A program made the position numbers and the translations under genes. Under the pieces are notes generated by a model, which made no database searches, was not told where the DNA came from, and saw only the letters and a program-made list of their open reading frames with translations. From the NCBI GenBank assembly GCA_963575745.1, contig CAUYUJ010016882.1, positions 262,082 to 326,081 on the forward strand: a DNA stretch of 64,000 bases, in the 5' to 3' direction. Of the stretch, positions 31,591-43,689 are shown piece after piece (positions within the stretch are counted from its first letter, which is position 1; every line of letters begins with the position of its first letter). This stretch comes from Prorocentrum cordatum (lineage: Eukaryota; Sar; Dinophyceae; Prorocentrales; Prorocentraceae).

Positions 31591-32859
31591 CAATGTGCTT
31601 GTGGATGCCATGGCAACGGACACCCCAACAGTCCGATCATTGAGTTTTGAAACATGCTTAACATGTATGAAGCATGTTCTAAACATGCTTTAACCCCTAT
31701 TTTTGCAGACTTGAGACACTTGTGAACACATTGCCTGGCATCTGGAAACTATTTGGCACGACGCTCCCTCTCCACCGGTCGTCCTCCACGGCAGCGTGCG
31801 CGGCGCCGGAGCGAGCACGGCACGCCGAGAGCCGCCCGCCCTCCGCCCGTAAAGCTCCTGCTGCACGCTCCTGCGCCGCACGTGCGCGGCGCCGCGGCGA
31901 GAGCAGCACTCCGAAGGCCACGTCGTGCGAACTGTCGTGCACGTCGTGCGAGCTGTCACACAGGAAGGGGGGCCCGACCACGAGAAGCCTTCTACAGGAA
32001 GCCCAGCCCCGAGACCCCAGGGCGCCCCTCGACCTTCGATCTGGGAACGTCGCGCCGTCCATCGCAGAACCCTCGAGACCCCCGCAACCCCGGGCACCCT
32101 GGAGGCAAGCAGGTTGTTTCTGGGCACGGACCTCCACTGTACCATGAATGTGAGTGGCGTTAAGGCGAGAAATAACCATTCCGGCGTGGAAGAACGCGAC
32201 GCATCATTGTCTAGGTTGCGTCTCCGCTCATGTAGCCTCATCTTGCCCATGTTCCATCCTCTCGCTGCTTCTGCCGAGGTGATTGTTCTTGCACCCCGAT
32301 GTTTTCGTTTTGCTTCCCCTTCCCAATACACTGCCTCCTGGCTTTTTGTACCTCTGTTCTGCGAGTTGGCCACGTGCACTTCGCACGATTTAGATATCCG
32401 CCGTGCACCGTATCTTGCGATGTTGCTGTCGCACGATTGTTGGCACGCCTTACCTTATCCCTTGGTGCCGATGGGTTGGGTACGTCGCAGGGTATGTTCC
32501 ATTTACAACAGTTTCATTGCATGCTGCCAAAAGGGCCTGTCGCGCGCATGCCAAACTCATTCCAACGCCCTTGCGCGCGCGCTGGGGGAGGGGGGAGGCA
32601 CGATCCTTGTCAAATCCGCCGACCCGGTTGGCGTGTGCGAAGGGTTTGTCTGTTCGAGTCGTCGTCTCCGTCAGTCGTCGTCCCCTTTCCCTGCGCAACG
32701 TCGTCATGTCGCAGTCGAAGTGTCGTATTCCGAAAGACTACCTTCACAGTGTCGCAACCGAATGGAAGGGAAGCCCCTTCCCTTTGATCCCTCCCCCGTC
32801 GTGGGGGGCGAGGTTTCGGGGGGGAGGGGGTCAGCTACGCATACCCCATGGGGGGCCCT
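31590..32859. other. Unique sequence with part of repeat L, no gene
   Basis: The block from about 31985 to 32165 (GCCCAGCCCCGAGACCCCAG, then GGCACCCTGGAGGCAAGCAG) matches the second half of repeat L. No gene recognised; the frames here lack domain signals. Confidence 0.45.
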
Positions 32860-33600
32860 AGGGCTGCGAAAAACACCAAAACAAGAGCCACGAGGGCCCC
32901 AAGAGGCCCCCGAGACAGTCAAAGAGGGCCCCCACTCGCCTAACGATTGGTCCACAACGCCTTCACGCTCCCAGACTGCCCAGGATACCTCCAAGGCGCC
33001 CCAAAAGGCCTCCCAAAGCACTCCCGAGAGGGGGCCAAAAGGCACACCTCCGTGATTTTCTTTCGGGTTTTGACAAGTTTGGGCGTGCTCGCCGTTTCTG
33101 CTTCCAGCTGCTCCAAAACGGCTGGCGAGGCCATCAAGATCGCCCCAAGACGGCCCAAGAGGCTTCCAAGAGCGCTCCGAATCATCCCAAGAAAACCCCA
33201 AGACAGCCCAAAACGCCTCCAAGACCAAGAAGCCCCAAAGACGGCTCCAAGAGCGTGCCTTGATAGGGGAAACCGAACGGACATTTCGAGCCTTCGGCCC
33301 CCAGAAGCTCCCAACAGGCCCCAAGAAGTTCCCACGAGGCCCCAAGAAGCCCACAAAAGGCCCCCAGAATACCCGAAACGGCTATCAAGAGACCCCCAAG
33401 AGGCCCCCAAGACACAGCAACATTCCCTCCCAGAGGCCACCGAGAGCCTTCCCAATAGACCCCATGAAGCATCCCTGAGGACTCGCGCGTCAACGTCGTC
33501 GTCGTCGCCGCCGCCACCGCCGCCGTCGCCGTCGCCGTCGACGTCCCCCTTCGGGGTCGGCGGCGCCGGCCGCAAGGCTTTCGCAATAGTACAATGCGGG
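32860..33600. repeat. Degenerate CCAAGANGGCC minisatellite, copy 2, with a GTC/GCC tract
   Basis: CCCCAAGAGGCC-like phrases cover most of 32870-33475. A GTC/GCC triplet tract (33490-33545) follows, then GTCGGCGGCGCCGGCCGCAA and TTCGCAATA. The same tract-plus-tail combination occurs at 54066-54355. Confidence 0.65.
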
Positions 33601-34395
33601 CCACTCGCGCGCGTCGGCCGCTCGCGCATGTCGACATCCTTCCAAAACCTTCGTCACCGACACGTGGAAATTACAATCATCGGCGTGATCAGCATCGACG
33701 ACGTCATGGGTCCTGCTGTTGTCATCGTCATCGTTGTTACCAGCATCGCTACTATCATCATCGTGTCTGCCGTTGTCGGCGTCGCCGCTAGCGCGGCCGC
33801 AGCAATGCGCCAGCCAGCGCCAAGCAGTCATCGCAATCGCCGCCGCGTGGGTTTTGCAAACCAACTTGCGGGTGGGTGGGTGGGATGATTGCGCGAGCAG
33901 TGGAGTTGTCAACTTCAAGTGCGACAGGGTATACTGCACCACACATATTGCACGACCTATATGGCTAGAACCACACTATTTGGAGTCCACGCTGGCTAAC
34001 ATATCTGTATCTGTAGGTATCGTATAGGAACTGTTGAGTCGACCTATAGGTTGTGAGGCCTCTTATACACATCGATTGTGATATCAACAGATGGATAGAT
34101 AGTGAGACCCATCGATACTGAGACCGATTGTAATGTTGACAATGGGATCGATTGACCGTGAAACCAACATATAAAGATGACAGTAGCTAGATACCGTGAA
34201 CGTTCGATACATAGATTGCGAAACTGTTAGTCGAAGCCTCCATTTCACCCGAAGAGTGGTTATATAGGAATGCATGAATTTCACGTCCTCCGTTCCCTTC
34301 ATCCGTCCATCCCTCCTGATCCCCGTACTGAGCCACCCAGCCTTCAGCGATCCACCCCCTCTTCCGTTACACTCCGGCTCCTCATCCCCCTAGTC
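33601..34395. other. Unique, partly AT-rich sequence, no gene
   Basis: ATC/GTC-rich triplets near 33660-33800, then AT-rich unique sequence with a few GATCGAT-type units. No gene recognised. Confidence 0.4.
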
Positions 34396-34595
34396 ACCGA
34401 GCTTCTGCTCCTCCTCCACCTCCTCCTCCTCCTTTTCCTTCTTTTACTCTGCCTGCTCCTCCTCCTCCTCCTCCTCCTCTCCCTCCTCCTCCTCCTCCTC
34501 CTCCTCCTGCTCCTCCTCCTCCTCCTCCCCCTCCTCCTCTTCCTCTTCCCCATGCTCCTCCTCCCCCGTCTCCTCCCCCTCCCCCTCCCCCCATC
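34396..34595. repeat. (CTC)n tract
   Basis: CTC with TCT and CCC variants, about 200 bp. Confidence 0.9.
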
Positions 34596-35392
34596 TTCCA
34601 CCTGGCAGAAAAGGCCCTAGATACAATTCAGCGCTACGAGGCTCCGTCCAGGACGGAAGAGGCTGCGTGGCCGACAGCGTCCCCTGTCTTCGGCGGCAGA
34701 GATGGCGTTAGGCGCGCCACAGGGGCTGGTGTCTGTCTGCCCACCACCTGCTCTCTACCGCCCAGATCTGAGATCGCGTTGTTACGCGTCCTGCCTTGAA
34801 CCCGAGGCAAGGCCAAGCGAGGTCACCCATCGGGGGGTCGCCACTTCCTTGAGGAAACGCCATTTCCCCCAGAATCCCCCCAGAACTAGCCCAAACGTGC
34901 AAGAACCTCCTCGAGCTTCGATCCTGAGGAACTGGTGAAACCCCCCAGTGGCACTGCCAGATTACTATCGTCCTCCTCCGCCTGCCCTCTGCGGGGCAGC
35001 TGTGGCGGAGGACGTGGGGGCGGTTGGTCAGGCTCTGGGCATTGCGTTGGGGTGGTTCCCGACCACCGCCATGGCCTCGGCGGCCGCCGCGCGCGCGTGA
35101 GCGCTCTGACGAGCTGGCGCCGACGAGGCCGAAAACGAGGCCGACGCGTCCGACGACGGCGAGGCCGGAGACGAGGACGAGGCCGACGACGGCAAGGCCG
35201 ACGACGGCGAGGCCGACAAGGCCGACGGCGCCGACGCCAACGTCGGCAACGCCGACAACGAGGCCGACGACGGTGGCGGCGGCGGCGACGTGGCGCCCGC
35301 GCCCGCGCGCGAGCGCTGGCCATCCCGTGCCTCCCGCCGAGCTTGTCTGGTTGGGGCCCGCAGCCTTCGCAGGCCGCTCGGGCGAGGTAGAC
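34596..35392. other. GC-rich sequence with GACGAGGCC repeats
   Basis: GACGGCGAGGCC and GACGAGGCC phrases recur at about 35115-35260. One frame reads as an acidic Glu-Ala-Asp-Asp-Gly repeat, the other strand as Ala/Ser-rich. Whether this was ever coding is undecided. Confidence 0.45.
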
Positions 35393-35556
35393 TTAGGCCG
35401 GGCGTGTCCTCCTACAGGCGGGTTCTGGACCAAGAGTAACAAATAGCCAAAACAAATTCAAAACACATTCAAAACATACTACGAAAAGTCGTCCCCCGAC
35501 CATTCTTTGACCATTTTCGAGTATTCCTCTTGTTGGGGGACGCACCAGACTTAACT
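35393..35556. mobile_element. Family B, copy 5
   Basis: Left TTAGGCCGGGCGTGTCC and right GGGGGACGCACCAGACTTAA. The flanks AGGCCGCTCGGGCGAGGTAG and AGGCCACTCGGGTGAGGTAG (from 35371 and 35561) are a direct repeat of about 22 bp with two mismatches, longer than at other copies. Confidence 0.75.
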
Positions 35557-36755
35557 TTACAGGCCACTCGGGTGAGGTAGACGAACGGGCGGGGCGGGGA
35601 GTGCGAATAGAGGGTCCATGGAGGCAACACAGACTGGCCCCGACAGGTCCCTTTGGGCAGTCCAGGGCGATCTCGCCATCTCAACCCTGGGGCGCCGAGC
35701 GCATCAGGGGCGCCGCCGGAGGCGGTCAGAAGGTGTTGACACCGCCCTGGACTACCCCGGAGACCTCTTGGGGCCGTGGTTTTGGAATCATGAAGCTCGG
35801 TGGCAACTCACCGGAGCCTCCCGTACCATCGCGTTGGCTCTTGCGAGTCGACGCTAATCGACGCAAGCGCACTCTAGAGACGGGATTGCGAGGGTATGCG
35901 AGGCTCCCATGATGTGCTGCCGGAAGACGGCCTGTCTGAGGCAGTTCGTCCGGTCGCACTGTCAGAAGGGTGCACGTGCAAGGGCGAGGGCGTCAACGAC
36001 AAGACAGGCGGAGCAGCAATGACGGAGCGGGCACCCATACAAGCCGTCTTGGGCAGGCAACCCTCTCTCGCTGCCCCCCCCCCTTTCACCCTGCACCCTC
36101 GATGTATCTCCGTGCCCCGCGACGCCTCTTTTCTTCCTGGCTCGTGGGGCGACTGAGTTTCACTGCGCGCGCAAGACCCCTGTGAACTTTGTGCAAAGCC
36201 AGTCAGACTTTTCGAGCCGCGCAACCTGTCAACGACTCCCCCGCCCCTCACTCTTATCCGCACCTGCGGGGCTAAGTGTTATACCGTGCCAGGGCCCTGG
36301 AAGCGGCCGCCGAACCCGAGGATCACCTCATGCATCCATCCTGTCTTTCCAGGACGCTGGAGGCCTGGAGGGGACGAATAAGAGGTCCGAGAATGAGAAC
36401 AACACCCAGACATCCGACGATGGGTTTTTCAATGTGCGGCCCCAGAAATCCCGACCCTTTCCCCAGGGGAAATTTTGCGTCCCAAATTCTTGTTTGATGC
36501 CCCCCCAGGCCCACCAATAGGCCCCAGAACCCGGAATCAAGGAACAACTTCTGGATTGGCAAAATATCAAATCGTTGTCTGTTGCTTCCTTTTTTGAGAG
36601 GCGGAGGAGGCAAAAGGATTTAGGGCGCAACACACCCGTTGTCGATCCAATCGCAACTCTGTGCACTGCGGGAGCCTGGAGAGCGATGCGAACCAAACCA
36701 GACAACGCATCAGTGCCAAAGGGGAGGATGCCCGATAGAAAACCGTTACGAAGAA
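35557..36755. other. Unique sequence, no gene
   Basis: Mixed-composition unique DNA. No domain, repeat copy or structural signal recognised. Confidence 0.4.
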
Positions 36756-36759
36756 GGGG

Positions 36760-37030
36760 CAAGAAGAGGAGGAGGAGGAGGAGGAGGAGGAGGAAGCCCC
36801 GGATGGGAGACACCTCCCCCCTGGGAGTGGCCGCTGTTTGACACAGCTGGCCACCCCTGGGGAAGCCGCCCTCTCTGAGGGGCGGAACGAGGAGGAGGAG
36901 GAGGAGGAGGAGGAGGAGGAGGAGAAGCAGGGAGAAGGAGGAGGAGGAGGAGGAGGCGGAGGAGGCGGAGGAGGCGGAGGAGGCGGAGGAGGCGGAGGAG
37001 GAGGAGGCGGAGGAGGAGGAGGAGGGGGCA
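36760..37030. repeat. GAG and GGAGGC tracts
   Basis: GGA triplets at 36765-36793 and 36889-36935, then GGAGGC hexamers to about 37025. Confidence 0.9.
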
Positions 37031-37037
37031 ACACCTA

Positions 37038-37225
37038 GACTCCCTCGAGTCATGCAAAAATCACGACGCAAGGTATTTCTCAATTTTCGGCCTCTTGGGG
37101 AACTTGCCAGGCCTCGCGACCGTCAAAAAACAACTCAGGATGAGAAACCGGTCCCGGGGAAGGGGTCGAGACCTCTGGGGGTCGACGCCATGAAAAAATC
37201 ATGACGTCGGGGGTCTGGGAGAGGA
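37038..37225. repeat. Dispersed repeat M, copy 1
   Basis: From CTCCCTCGAGTCATG to GACGTCGGGGGTCTGGGAG. It recurs in the same orientation at 39208-39402, sharing CGGTCCCGGGGAAGGGGTCG and GGGGGTCGACGCCATG. Confidence 0.85.
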
Positions 37226-38590
37226 GGAGGAGGAGGAGGAGGAGGAGGAGGAGGAGGAGGAGGAGGAGGAGAAGGAGGAGGAGGAGGAGGGGGAGGAGCA
37301 GGAGGATGAGGGAGAGAGGAGGAGAAGGAGGAGGAGGAGGAGGGGGAGGAGCAGGAGGTTGAGGAGGAGGAGGAGGAGGACCAGTGTAAACCCAAGAGGC
37401 ATCAACGATGTTGGGATAAACCCTCCCTCCAAGCTTCCTCTTCATAGGCCCCTACAACGGTTCATTTCCATTGAAGGAATTGCCTCGTTGAAGTCAACCG
37501 TTTGAAGACCCTGCGGCATGCTAAAACATTGTTCTCGGCATTCCAACGCCAAGGATCAACCTGACTGTTGCGTGTTGACGATCGAGAATCGTGCCAGAAC
37601 GCCATTCCTGGGACTTCAAAACAGCGAATCCAAAGAATTGTTGCGTCCGCGTAATGCTGAATCCTTTCAAAACACACTTTCAGGTACTTTGATGATGGAA
37701 TTCCATGGAACTCTTGCACATTTTCAAAAACGAATGTGCGCGGCGTTAGGGCGAGAGCCACATTTTGGAAAGGAACCGCCCTCAATCCGTCAAACTCTTG
37801 CTATTTTGTACAACGAATGTGCGCAACGCTAAGGCGAGAACCACATTTTGAAACGACCGGCCCTCAATCAGTGAAACTCATGCAAATCTTAAAAAAGAAT
37901 GTGCACCGCGCTACGGCGAGAGCCACATTTTGAAAAGAAACCGCCCTTAATCAGTGAAACCCTCGCGAATATTTGAAGCGAAGGTGCGCCGCGCTGAGCC
38001 GAGAGCCACATTTTGAAAACCACCCGCCCCCAATCGGTGAAACTCTTGCGAATGTTTAAAACGAAGGCGCGCCGTGCTAAGGCGAGAACCACATTTTGAA
38101 AACGACCGGCCCTCATGTTCAAAACGAATGCGCGCCGCGCTACGGCGAGAGCCACATTTTGAAAAGAAACCGCTCTCAATCAGTGAAACCCTTGCGAATG
38201 TTAAAAACGACGGTGCGCCGCGCTGAGGCGAGAGCCACATTTAAAAAAACCACCCGCCCTCAATCGGTGAAGCTCTTGCGAATTCCTAAAAAGAATGTGC
38301 GCCGCGCTGAGGCGAGAGCCACATTTTGAAAACCACCCGCTCTCAATCGGTGACACTCTTGCGACTTGTTAAAACGAATGTGCGCCGCGCTAAGGCAAGA
38401 GCCACATGTTTCAAACCACCCGCCCTCCATCTGTGAAACTGTTACCACTGTTTAAACTTCAGGGTCATAAATGGTGGGGAAGTCTCAGGCGAAACGCCCG
38501 GCCCGCCCTGAAAACTGGCCTCGTACGACAGGGAGATATCATTTAGAAGGAAAAGGAATGGAGGCGGAGGAGGAGGAGGAGGAGGAGAAG
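37215..38590 (-). repeat. Composite repeat F, copy 4 (complete, reverse)
   Basis: On the minus strand, in order: a short CTC tract (38590-38558), the leader (about 38508-38490), nine units from 38460 to 37740, the trailer (37735-37390) and a CTC tract (37382-37215). The core GCCACATTTTG falls at about 37755, 37838, 37921, 38003, 38086, 38150, 38232, 38317 and 38401. The period is therefore 82-85 bp, with one short unit of 64 bp. Confidence 0.85.
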
Positions 38591-39207
38591 GGGACAACAC
38601 ATCGCATCGTCGGAGACATGGGGTCGGGGCGGCAGCGGCAGCGTCCTGCTGCATGGAGTCCGGGCCGCCCGAGTTCTGCGACTTGGGCCACAGCTCCTCG
38701 GCTCGGGGGCACACTGATCCAGGTCAGTGCAAGCTCGGGCCAGGCAGGCTTCGCAGGATCCTGCCGCATCCTGCAGGACCCTCCCCGCGCAAGCCTGGGC
38801 CAACGCACCCCTGGCTGCGCAGGATCCTGGAAGACCCGGCGCTCTGGCCGATCCCCGTCTGCACTCCCTGGCTTCCCCCGGTCCCTGGGGGAACTTTTGC
38901 GCCCTGGACCCGTCTTGGATGGTCCGCGGCGGGGCCGAATCGCGCAGGCCGAGGAAGATGCTATCGAGGAAGCTCGCCCCGTTTGAAGAACAAGCCATCT
39001 CGTCGGAGACCCGGGTCTTCTGACGGCCCCAGGTCCCAGCGAAGGCCCCCCGAGGCAGAACTCTGCCCTGGACCTTCCGCCCTGGTCCTGAACCGCGACG
39101 CGAGGAGGCCGACGGGCCCTCGGAGGCCGGCTGCACGCCAGTGGCCCTGGGCGAGAGCCGACCTTTGGTCGCCTCTCGCCTGGGCTGAAGAAATCTGCTC
39201 GTCGGAT
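38591..39207. other. GC-rich unique sequence, no gene
   Basis: Frames are open on both strands, as expected at this GC content, but no domain is recognised. Confidence 0.4.
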
Positions 39208-39402
39208 GTTCCTAGACCCCCTCGGGTCATGGTAAAAATCACGACGCCAGGTTTCTCGTTATTTTCGGTCTCTGGGGGCCCTTGCCGGGCCTCGCGACTG
39301 TCAAAGAACGACTCAGGATGGGAAACCGGTCCCGGGGAAGGGGTCGAGACCTCTGGGGGTCGACGCCATGGAAAAATCATGACGTCGGGGGTCTGGGTTG
39401 CA
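39208..39402. repeat. Dispersed repeat M, copy 2
   Basis: Matches copy 1 at 37038-37225 nearly throughout, with several small substitutions and indels. Confidence 0.85.
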
Positions 39403-39770
39403 GGGCCCAAGAATGTACACCACCACCACCTCCCTCACCCGCTCCCTCGCCCAGGAAAGCAGACGAGAAAAGGACAGTGGAGGAGGGAGGCGGAAAAGAA
39501 GTGATGGTGGTGGTGTATATTCTGGGGGCCCGCAGATGTCTGCAGAGAGACCCCCGCCTCTCACAGCTCCGCGGCCAGCCAACTCCCGGCGGCCTCTCCG
39601 GCGGCCCTTGTCGGAGGCCGTCCTCAGCACACGTCAGAGCGCGGCGGGGGCAAAGGTGGGACTGGAGGAAGATCGCTCCAAACGGACCCTGGAAGAAGGA
39701 AAGGTGAGCATCCAGCTGGGTTCGGCCCCTAACCTTACCTCTGCGGGGGTGACCTTGGGGGTGCTAAGTG
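39403..39770. other. Unique sequence, no gene
   Basis: No gene recognised. The phrase TGTACACCACCACCACC near 39414 and its approximate reverse complement near 39504 could form a stem of about 90 bp span. Confidence 0.35.
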
Positions 39771-40006
39771 TATAAGGGGGCTAGAAGTGGATGCTAAGGT
39801 GGGTTATATCTGGCCCAACCTGGCTCAGAAGTGGGCTACACATTCCCCGAATGGCTTAGGGGTTAGCCAACTCCGCTCAATGGGCGGAGCCCACCTAGCC
39901 TGGACTGTTAACCCCCCTACGCTATTCGGGGCATGTGTATGCCCACTTGTAAGCCAGGGTGGGCCAGATATAACCCACCTCGGCATCCACCTGTACCCCC
40001 CCTCTC
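39771..40006. mobile_element. Inverted-repeat element, family A, copy 2
   Basis: The left end AGTGGATGCTAAGGTGGG pairs with the right end CCCACCTCGGCATCCACCT; arms are about 70 bp. Interior sequence partly differs from copy 1, so the copies diverged or the interior was replaced. Confidence 0.75.
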
Positions 40007-40319
40007 CGCTTGGCCACCCCCGCGGCGATCCCGGTGGGGGAACAGAAGATAAACCGGTATCGCTACTCCCCGGACCTCTCTGGCCGCCCCTCGGCGGGGG
40101 GCGCCTCGGCGGGGGCCCCTCGGCGGGGGTTCTGGAGCGGGGCCTCCCCTGAGAGCTGACGCGGCCCACGAAATTACAACATCGCGTGACATCGCGCGAC
40201 CGGACCCCGGGACCCCGGCTTCCGGCGTCCATTTTTTCGAGCCGCATCGATCTGTGAGGGGGCCCGAGAAGACAGGCGAAGACGGCCGTTGCGTCAAAAC
40301 TGCGACGCCGGGATATCTC

Positions 40320-40571
40320 GGGGTCCGGCAAGGGGCCTCTGGAGCAAGGGGCCTCTGGCGAGGGGCCCCGGCAAGGGGCCTCCGGCGAGGGGCCTCCGGC
40401 GAGGGGCCTCCGGCGAGGGGCCTCCGGCGAGGGGCCTCCGAGGGGGCTCCGCAGCTGGGGGCCTCGCGGCGGGGCGCCCCGCGGAGGGCCTCGCGCGGCC
40501 CGGGGGAGGGGGGGCCCGCGGCCGCGGCCAGGGGCGCCTCCCCCCTAAGGAGGGCCGCGCGGCCCTCCTTA
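40320..40571. repeat. GGGGCCTCCGGCGA minisatellite and a 26-bp palindrome
   Basis: About five 14-bp units at 40375-40445, with related GGGGCCTC phrases on both sides. At 40546-40571 lies a perfect palindrome, TAAGGAGGGCCGC followed by its exact reverse complement. Confidence 0.85.
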
Positions 40572-40629
40572 AGGGCCTCACGAGGCGTGGACGCGTCGCG
40601 CGCTCGGCCTCCGCGAAGGGGCCCGGGGA

Positions 40630-40860
40630 GGATCGGGCCCGGGCCAGGTCGAGGTCGAGGCCCTGGGCCTCGAGGGGCCCAGTGGGCGGCCTCGATCGAG
40701 GTCGAGGTCCTGGGCCTCCGGAGATCGACGGCCTCGACGGCCCTCGACGGCCTCGATCGAGATCGAGGCCTCGATCTCGATCGAGGTCGAGGTCGGGCCT
40801 TGCAAACGACGACCGCGGAGTTTTTCTCCATCCTTGGCCTCAAGGTGACGCCCCTGGTGA
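40630..40860. repeat. Dispersed repeat P, copy 1 (TCGAGG-rich)
   Basis: GATCGAGGTCGAGG phrases, then AACGACGACCGCGGAG and CTTGGCCTCAAGG. Copy 2 lies at about 46330-46700, where an extra 200-bp segment is present. Confidence 0.7.
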
Positions 40861-41239
40861 GTATCGTTCAACCGACCCCCATCCCCACCAGCGTGGGCTG
40901 GGCCCCACTGGCCGATTTACCCTCCCGGATGGGGATGCAGGCCGTACCCTTCGGGTTTCGACGGGTGTATCCCCAACTGGGTGGTAATTTGGTGGGGGTC
41001 TCGAAGGGCATGGAGATGGGCATGGGGATGGGGATCGGTTACAGTGCGGGAGCGGCCGCAAGAAACCCTCGCAAGAAACCCAACCCTGAGAACCCGTGCG
41101 CGAGGTACACCTGAGGGGAAACCTGGAGCACCCTGAACGCGGCTTCAACGGCTGCGGGAAGTCACCGCGCAGCGCGAGGAGCGAAGAAACCCAGGATACC
41201 CTGACGAAAAACACATGGTTTCTTGATGCGCGCTCCCAC
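40861..41239. other. Unique sequence with a repeat L fragment, no gene
   Basis: The phrase AAGAAACCCAACCCTGAGA near 41073 also occurs in repeat L. No gene recognised. Confidence 0.4.
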
Positions 41240-41835
41240 CATAAACGACACCGACCTGGGCTCCAGAGCCACGAAAAGGGACGGCCAGGGGCGAACCGGA
41301 GCGGCCCCCGTGGAGGGGCCGAGGGTCCTCGGGCGCCCGCGCACGGAGGAGATCACGGCCCGGTGTGGTGCTCGGACGCCGTGCTGTCTTTTTTGTTGTT
41401 GTTGTTGGCACGGCGTGGCGCCCCAGAGGTCTGGGCCCCTATCCCTCCCTCCCTCCCTCCTTTTCCTCCTCCTCCTCCACCTCCCTCCTCCTCCTCCTCC
41501 TCCTCCTCCTCCTCCTCCTCGATCCTCCTCGATCTTCCTCCTCCTCCTCCTCCTCCTCCTCCTCCTCCTCCTCCTCCTCCTCCTCCTCCTGCTCGATCCT
41601 CCTCGATCTTCCTCCCCCTCCGCATCCCCCTCCACCCCCATCTCGTATCGGCTACTGCCAGACCTAGGCCTGAAGAAGATGCTTAAAGAACACGAGGACC
41701 TCCGCTGGCCAAAACACCCCAAATCCTTGAGGGGGTCACCTTTTCAGGATGCACAAGAACATCCAACACGCACGACGAGCACTATAGGGTACCCTCGCCG
41801 AACCGACCTCGATCTTATACCTCGGTCCGACTGTA
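41240..41835. repeat. Dispersed repeat J, copy 2, with a (CTC)n tract inside
   Basis: The first part (GGGCTCCAGAGCCACGAAAA to CGCCCCAGAGGTCTGGGCCC) and the last part (41680-41835) match 46690-47055. A CTC tract (41463-41590) separates them here but not there, so the tract was inserted or expanded in this copy. Confidence 0.75.
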
Positions 41836-41975
41836 GATGGGGTCGGGGGATCGCGCCGCATCGCCAATGCGTCGCCAGGGCATCGGCGAAGCATCGGCGC
41901 CATCGGCGTGCAGAAACTCTGGCTCCACATCGAGCCGCATCGTCGATGTAGCGACGGTGCGGAGCGATCCCTCGA
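41829..41975. mobile_element. Inverted-repeat element, family N, copy 2 (decayed)
   Basis: Left GATGGGGTCGGGGGATCGCG and right GTGCGGAGCGATCCCTCGAC are partly complementary. The interior shares CTCCACATCGAGCCGCATCG-like sequence with copy 1 at 47669-47912. Confidence 0.5.
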
Positions 41976-42280
41976 CCTCCTCTCCACTGAGGGCAGGCCT
42001 GGGCAGAGGTCCTATAGGACCGATTTTGAGCCGATCTCGGCTGCCTGCGTCGGCCTCCGCGAAGGGCGACGAGGCTGTCCGGGAGGCTCCTGTGCGCTTT
42101 TTCCAGCTCCCGCCACCACGGCCGGACGTGGCTTGGCAGGCTGGCCACGACATGGACCCCGGGGCGGGGTCCGGAGGTCCGCTTCGTGAGCGGATTCCGG
42201 CCGCGGGCGGGGCGACGGGGCACCCTCTGCCGTGCGGGGGTCCGTCGGGGCGGCCTGCGGGTGGTGGTGTCCTAGCCGAC

Positions 42281-42413
42281 CAGCGATAACTGGGGGAGCT
42301 GTGGTCCTTACCCCCCTGGGGGAACCCATCGCATCGACGATCTCTCGAGAGGGGTGTCGAAGTCGCTGGGTCCCCCAGGGGGTAAGGACCACAGGTCCCC
42401 CAGTTGTGGCTGG
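42281..42413. mobile_element. Inverted-repeat element, family O (MITE-like)
   Basis: Arms of about 46 bp contain AACTGGGGGAGCTGTGGTCC at the left and GGACCACAGGTCCCCCAGTT at the right, almost perfectly complementary. The interior is about 40 bp. Only one copy seen here. Confidence 0.65.
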
Positions 42414-42619
42414 CTTGCCTAGTCGGCTCGGGCCCCGCGCTGCTGCGCGACATGGATCGCAGACAGCCGCGCGGCCGTGCTGCGCGCGGTCGGAGCCGAT
42501 CGGGCCCCGCCGGCGGCTGATTTCGGACTGGGCTGTCGACTGGCTCCTCGTACTCCTCCTGGTCATGGAACGCCTGCAAGGATGCGGACAAGTTCGCTCG
42601 AAGATCGATGCCCCCCTCT

Positions 42620-42909
42620 GCCTCCACCTCCTCCTCCTCCTCCTCCACCTCCTCCTCCACCTCCTCCTCCTCCAACGGCCTCAGCATAATGACGGCCTGT
42701 ACATGCTCTGGCTGGCAGGGACCCTCGCCTCTGCGTCCGCCTCCGACGTAAACTCGCCGACGGGCGCTTGATCATGCCAGACATTACCCTGTCTTCTGAT
42801 GATTTCCCCGTCGCTCTGGTCGTGCGTATCGCCTGGTCGCTGCGATCTGCCATGAGGTCCTCATCGTTATCATCATCAGCAACATCACCATCATTGTCTT
42901 AGTCATCAA

Positions 42910-42958
<49 letters not shown>

Positions 42959-43161
42959 AGCAGCATCATCATCATCATCATCAGCATCACCATGGTAATC
43001 CTCCTCCTTGTCCTCTTACTCCTCCTCATCTTCCTCCTCCTCCTCCTCATCAGCATCATCATCCTCATCAGACTCATCCTCATGATCACCCTCATCCTCA
43101 TTATCGTCTTACCCCTCATCATCGTCATCCTCCTCCTTCTCATCACCACCGCCATAAGACT

Positions 43162-43220
<59 letters not shown>

Positions 43221-43540
43221 TCAGCATCATCACCATCATCACCATGTTCATCATCATCATCGTCATCAACAGCAACAACATCATCAGCTTTCTCAACATC
43301 AACGACAACATCCTCATCACCATCATCGTCATCAACAGCATCATCACTATCACCACTTCTCGACTGCTAGCAGCCAGCATCACCACAACCACACCAACGC
43401 CAATACAATATCAGATCCTGCGCCTCGTGATCACCATCACCACAAACAGTGTGAGCGGGCGCTGCTGACCGCTCCGGGTGCATGGACTCACCATCCTCCT
43501 CTTCCTCCTCCTCCTCCTCCTCCTCCTCCTCGTCGTCGTC
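42620..43540. repeat. CTC tract and (CAT/CAC)n array
   Basis: CTC/CAC triplets at 42626-42672. CAT, CAG and CTC triplets cover 42850-43400 on the plus strand, the same orientation as the three other CAT arrays in the window. CTC and CGT triplets follow at 43493-43545. The block CATCATCAGCAGCAGCAGC occurs twice (about 42935 and 43190). Confidence 0.95.
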
Positions 43541-43689
43541 GTCGTCATCAGTTTCATCATTTGTGCCATCGTCCTCGTCGTACATAATCGTCTTCGTCAT
43601 CATCGTCGTCGCCTCGCTGTTATCATGCCGCCGCTCCGCCTTTACCCTACTCCAGTGCCCGCCCCGGGTGGCGCGGCCGCGCTGGAGCC

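Noticed and set aside
34935-35446. Acidic Glu-Ala-Asp-Asp-Gly repeat protein
   Set aside because: The GACGAGGCC repeats give equally open frames on both strands, and there is no flanking domain.
40826-40846. A second spliced-leader-like string (CTCCATCCTTGGCCTCAAGG)
   Set aside because: It needs several mismatches and a gap relative to the leader, and it lies inside dispersed repeat P, which has the same string at about 46671.
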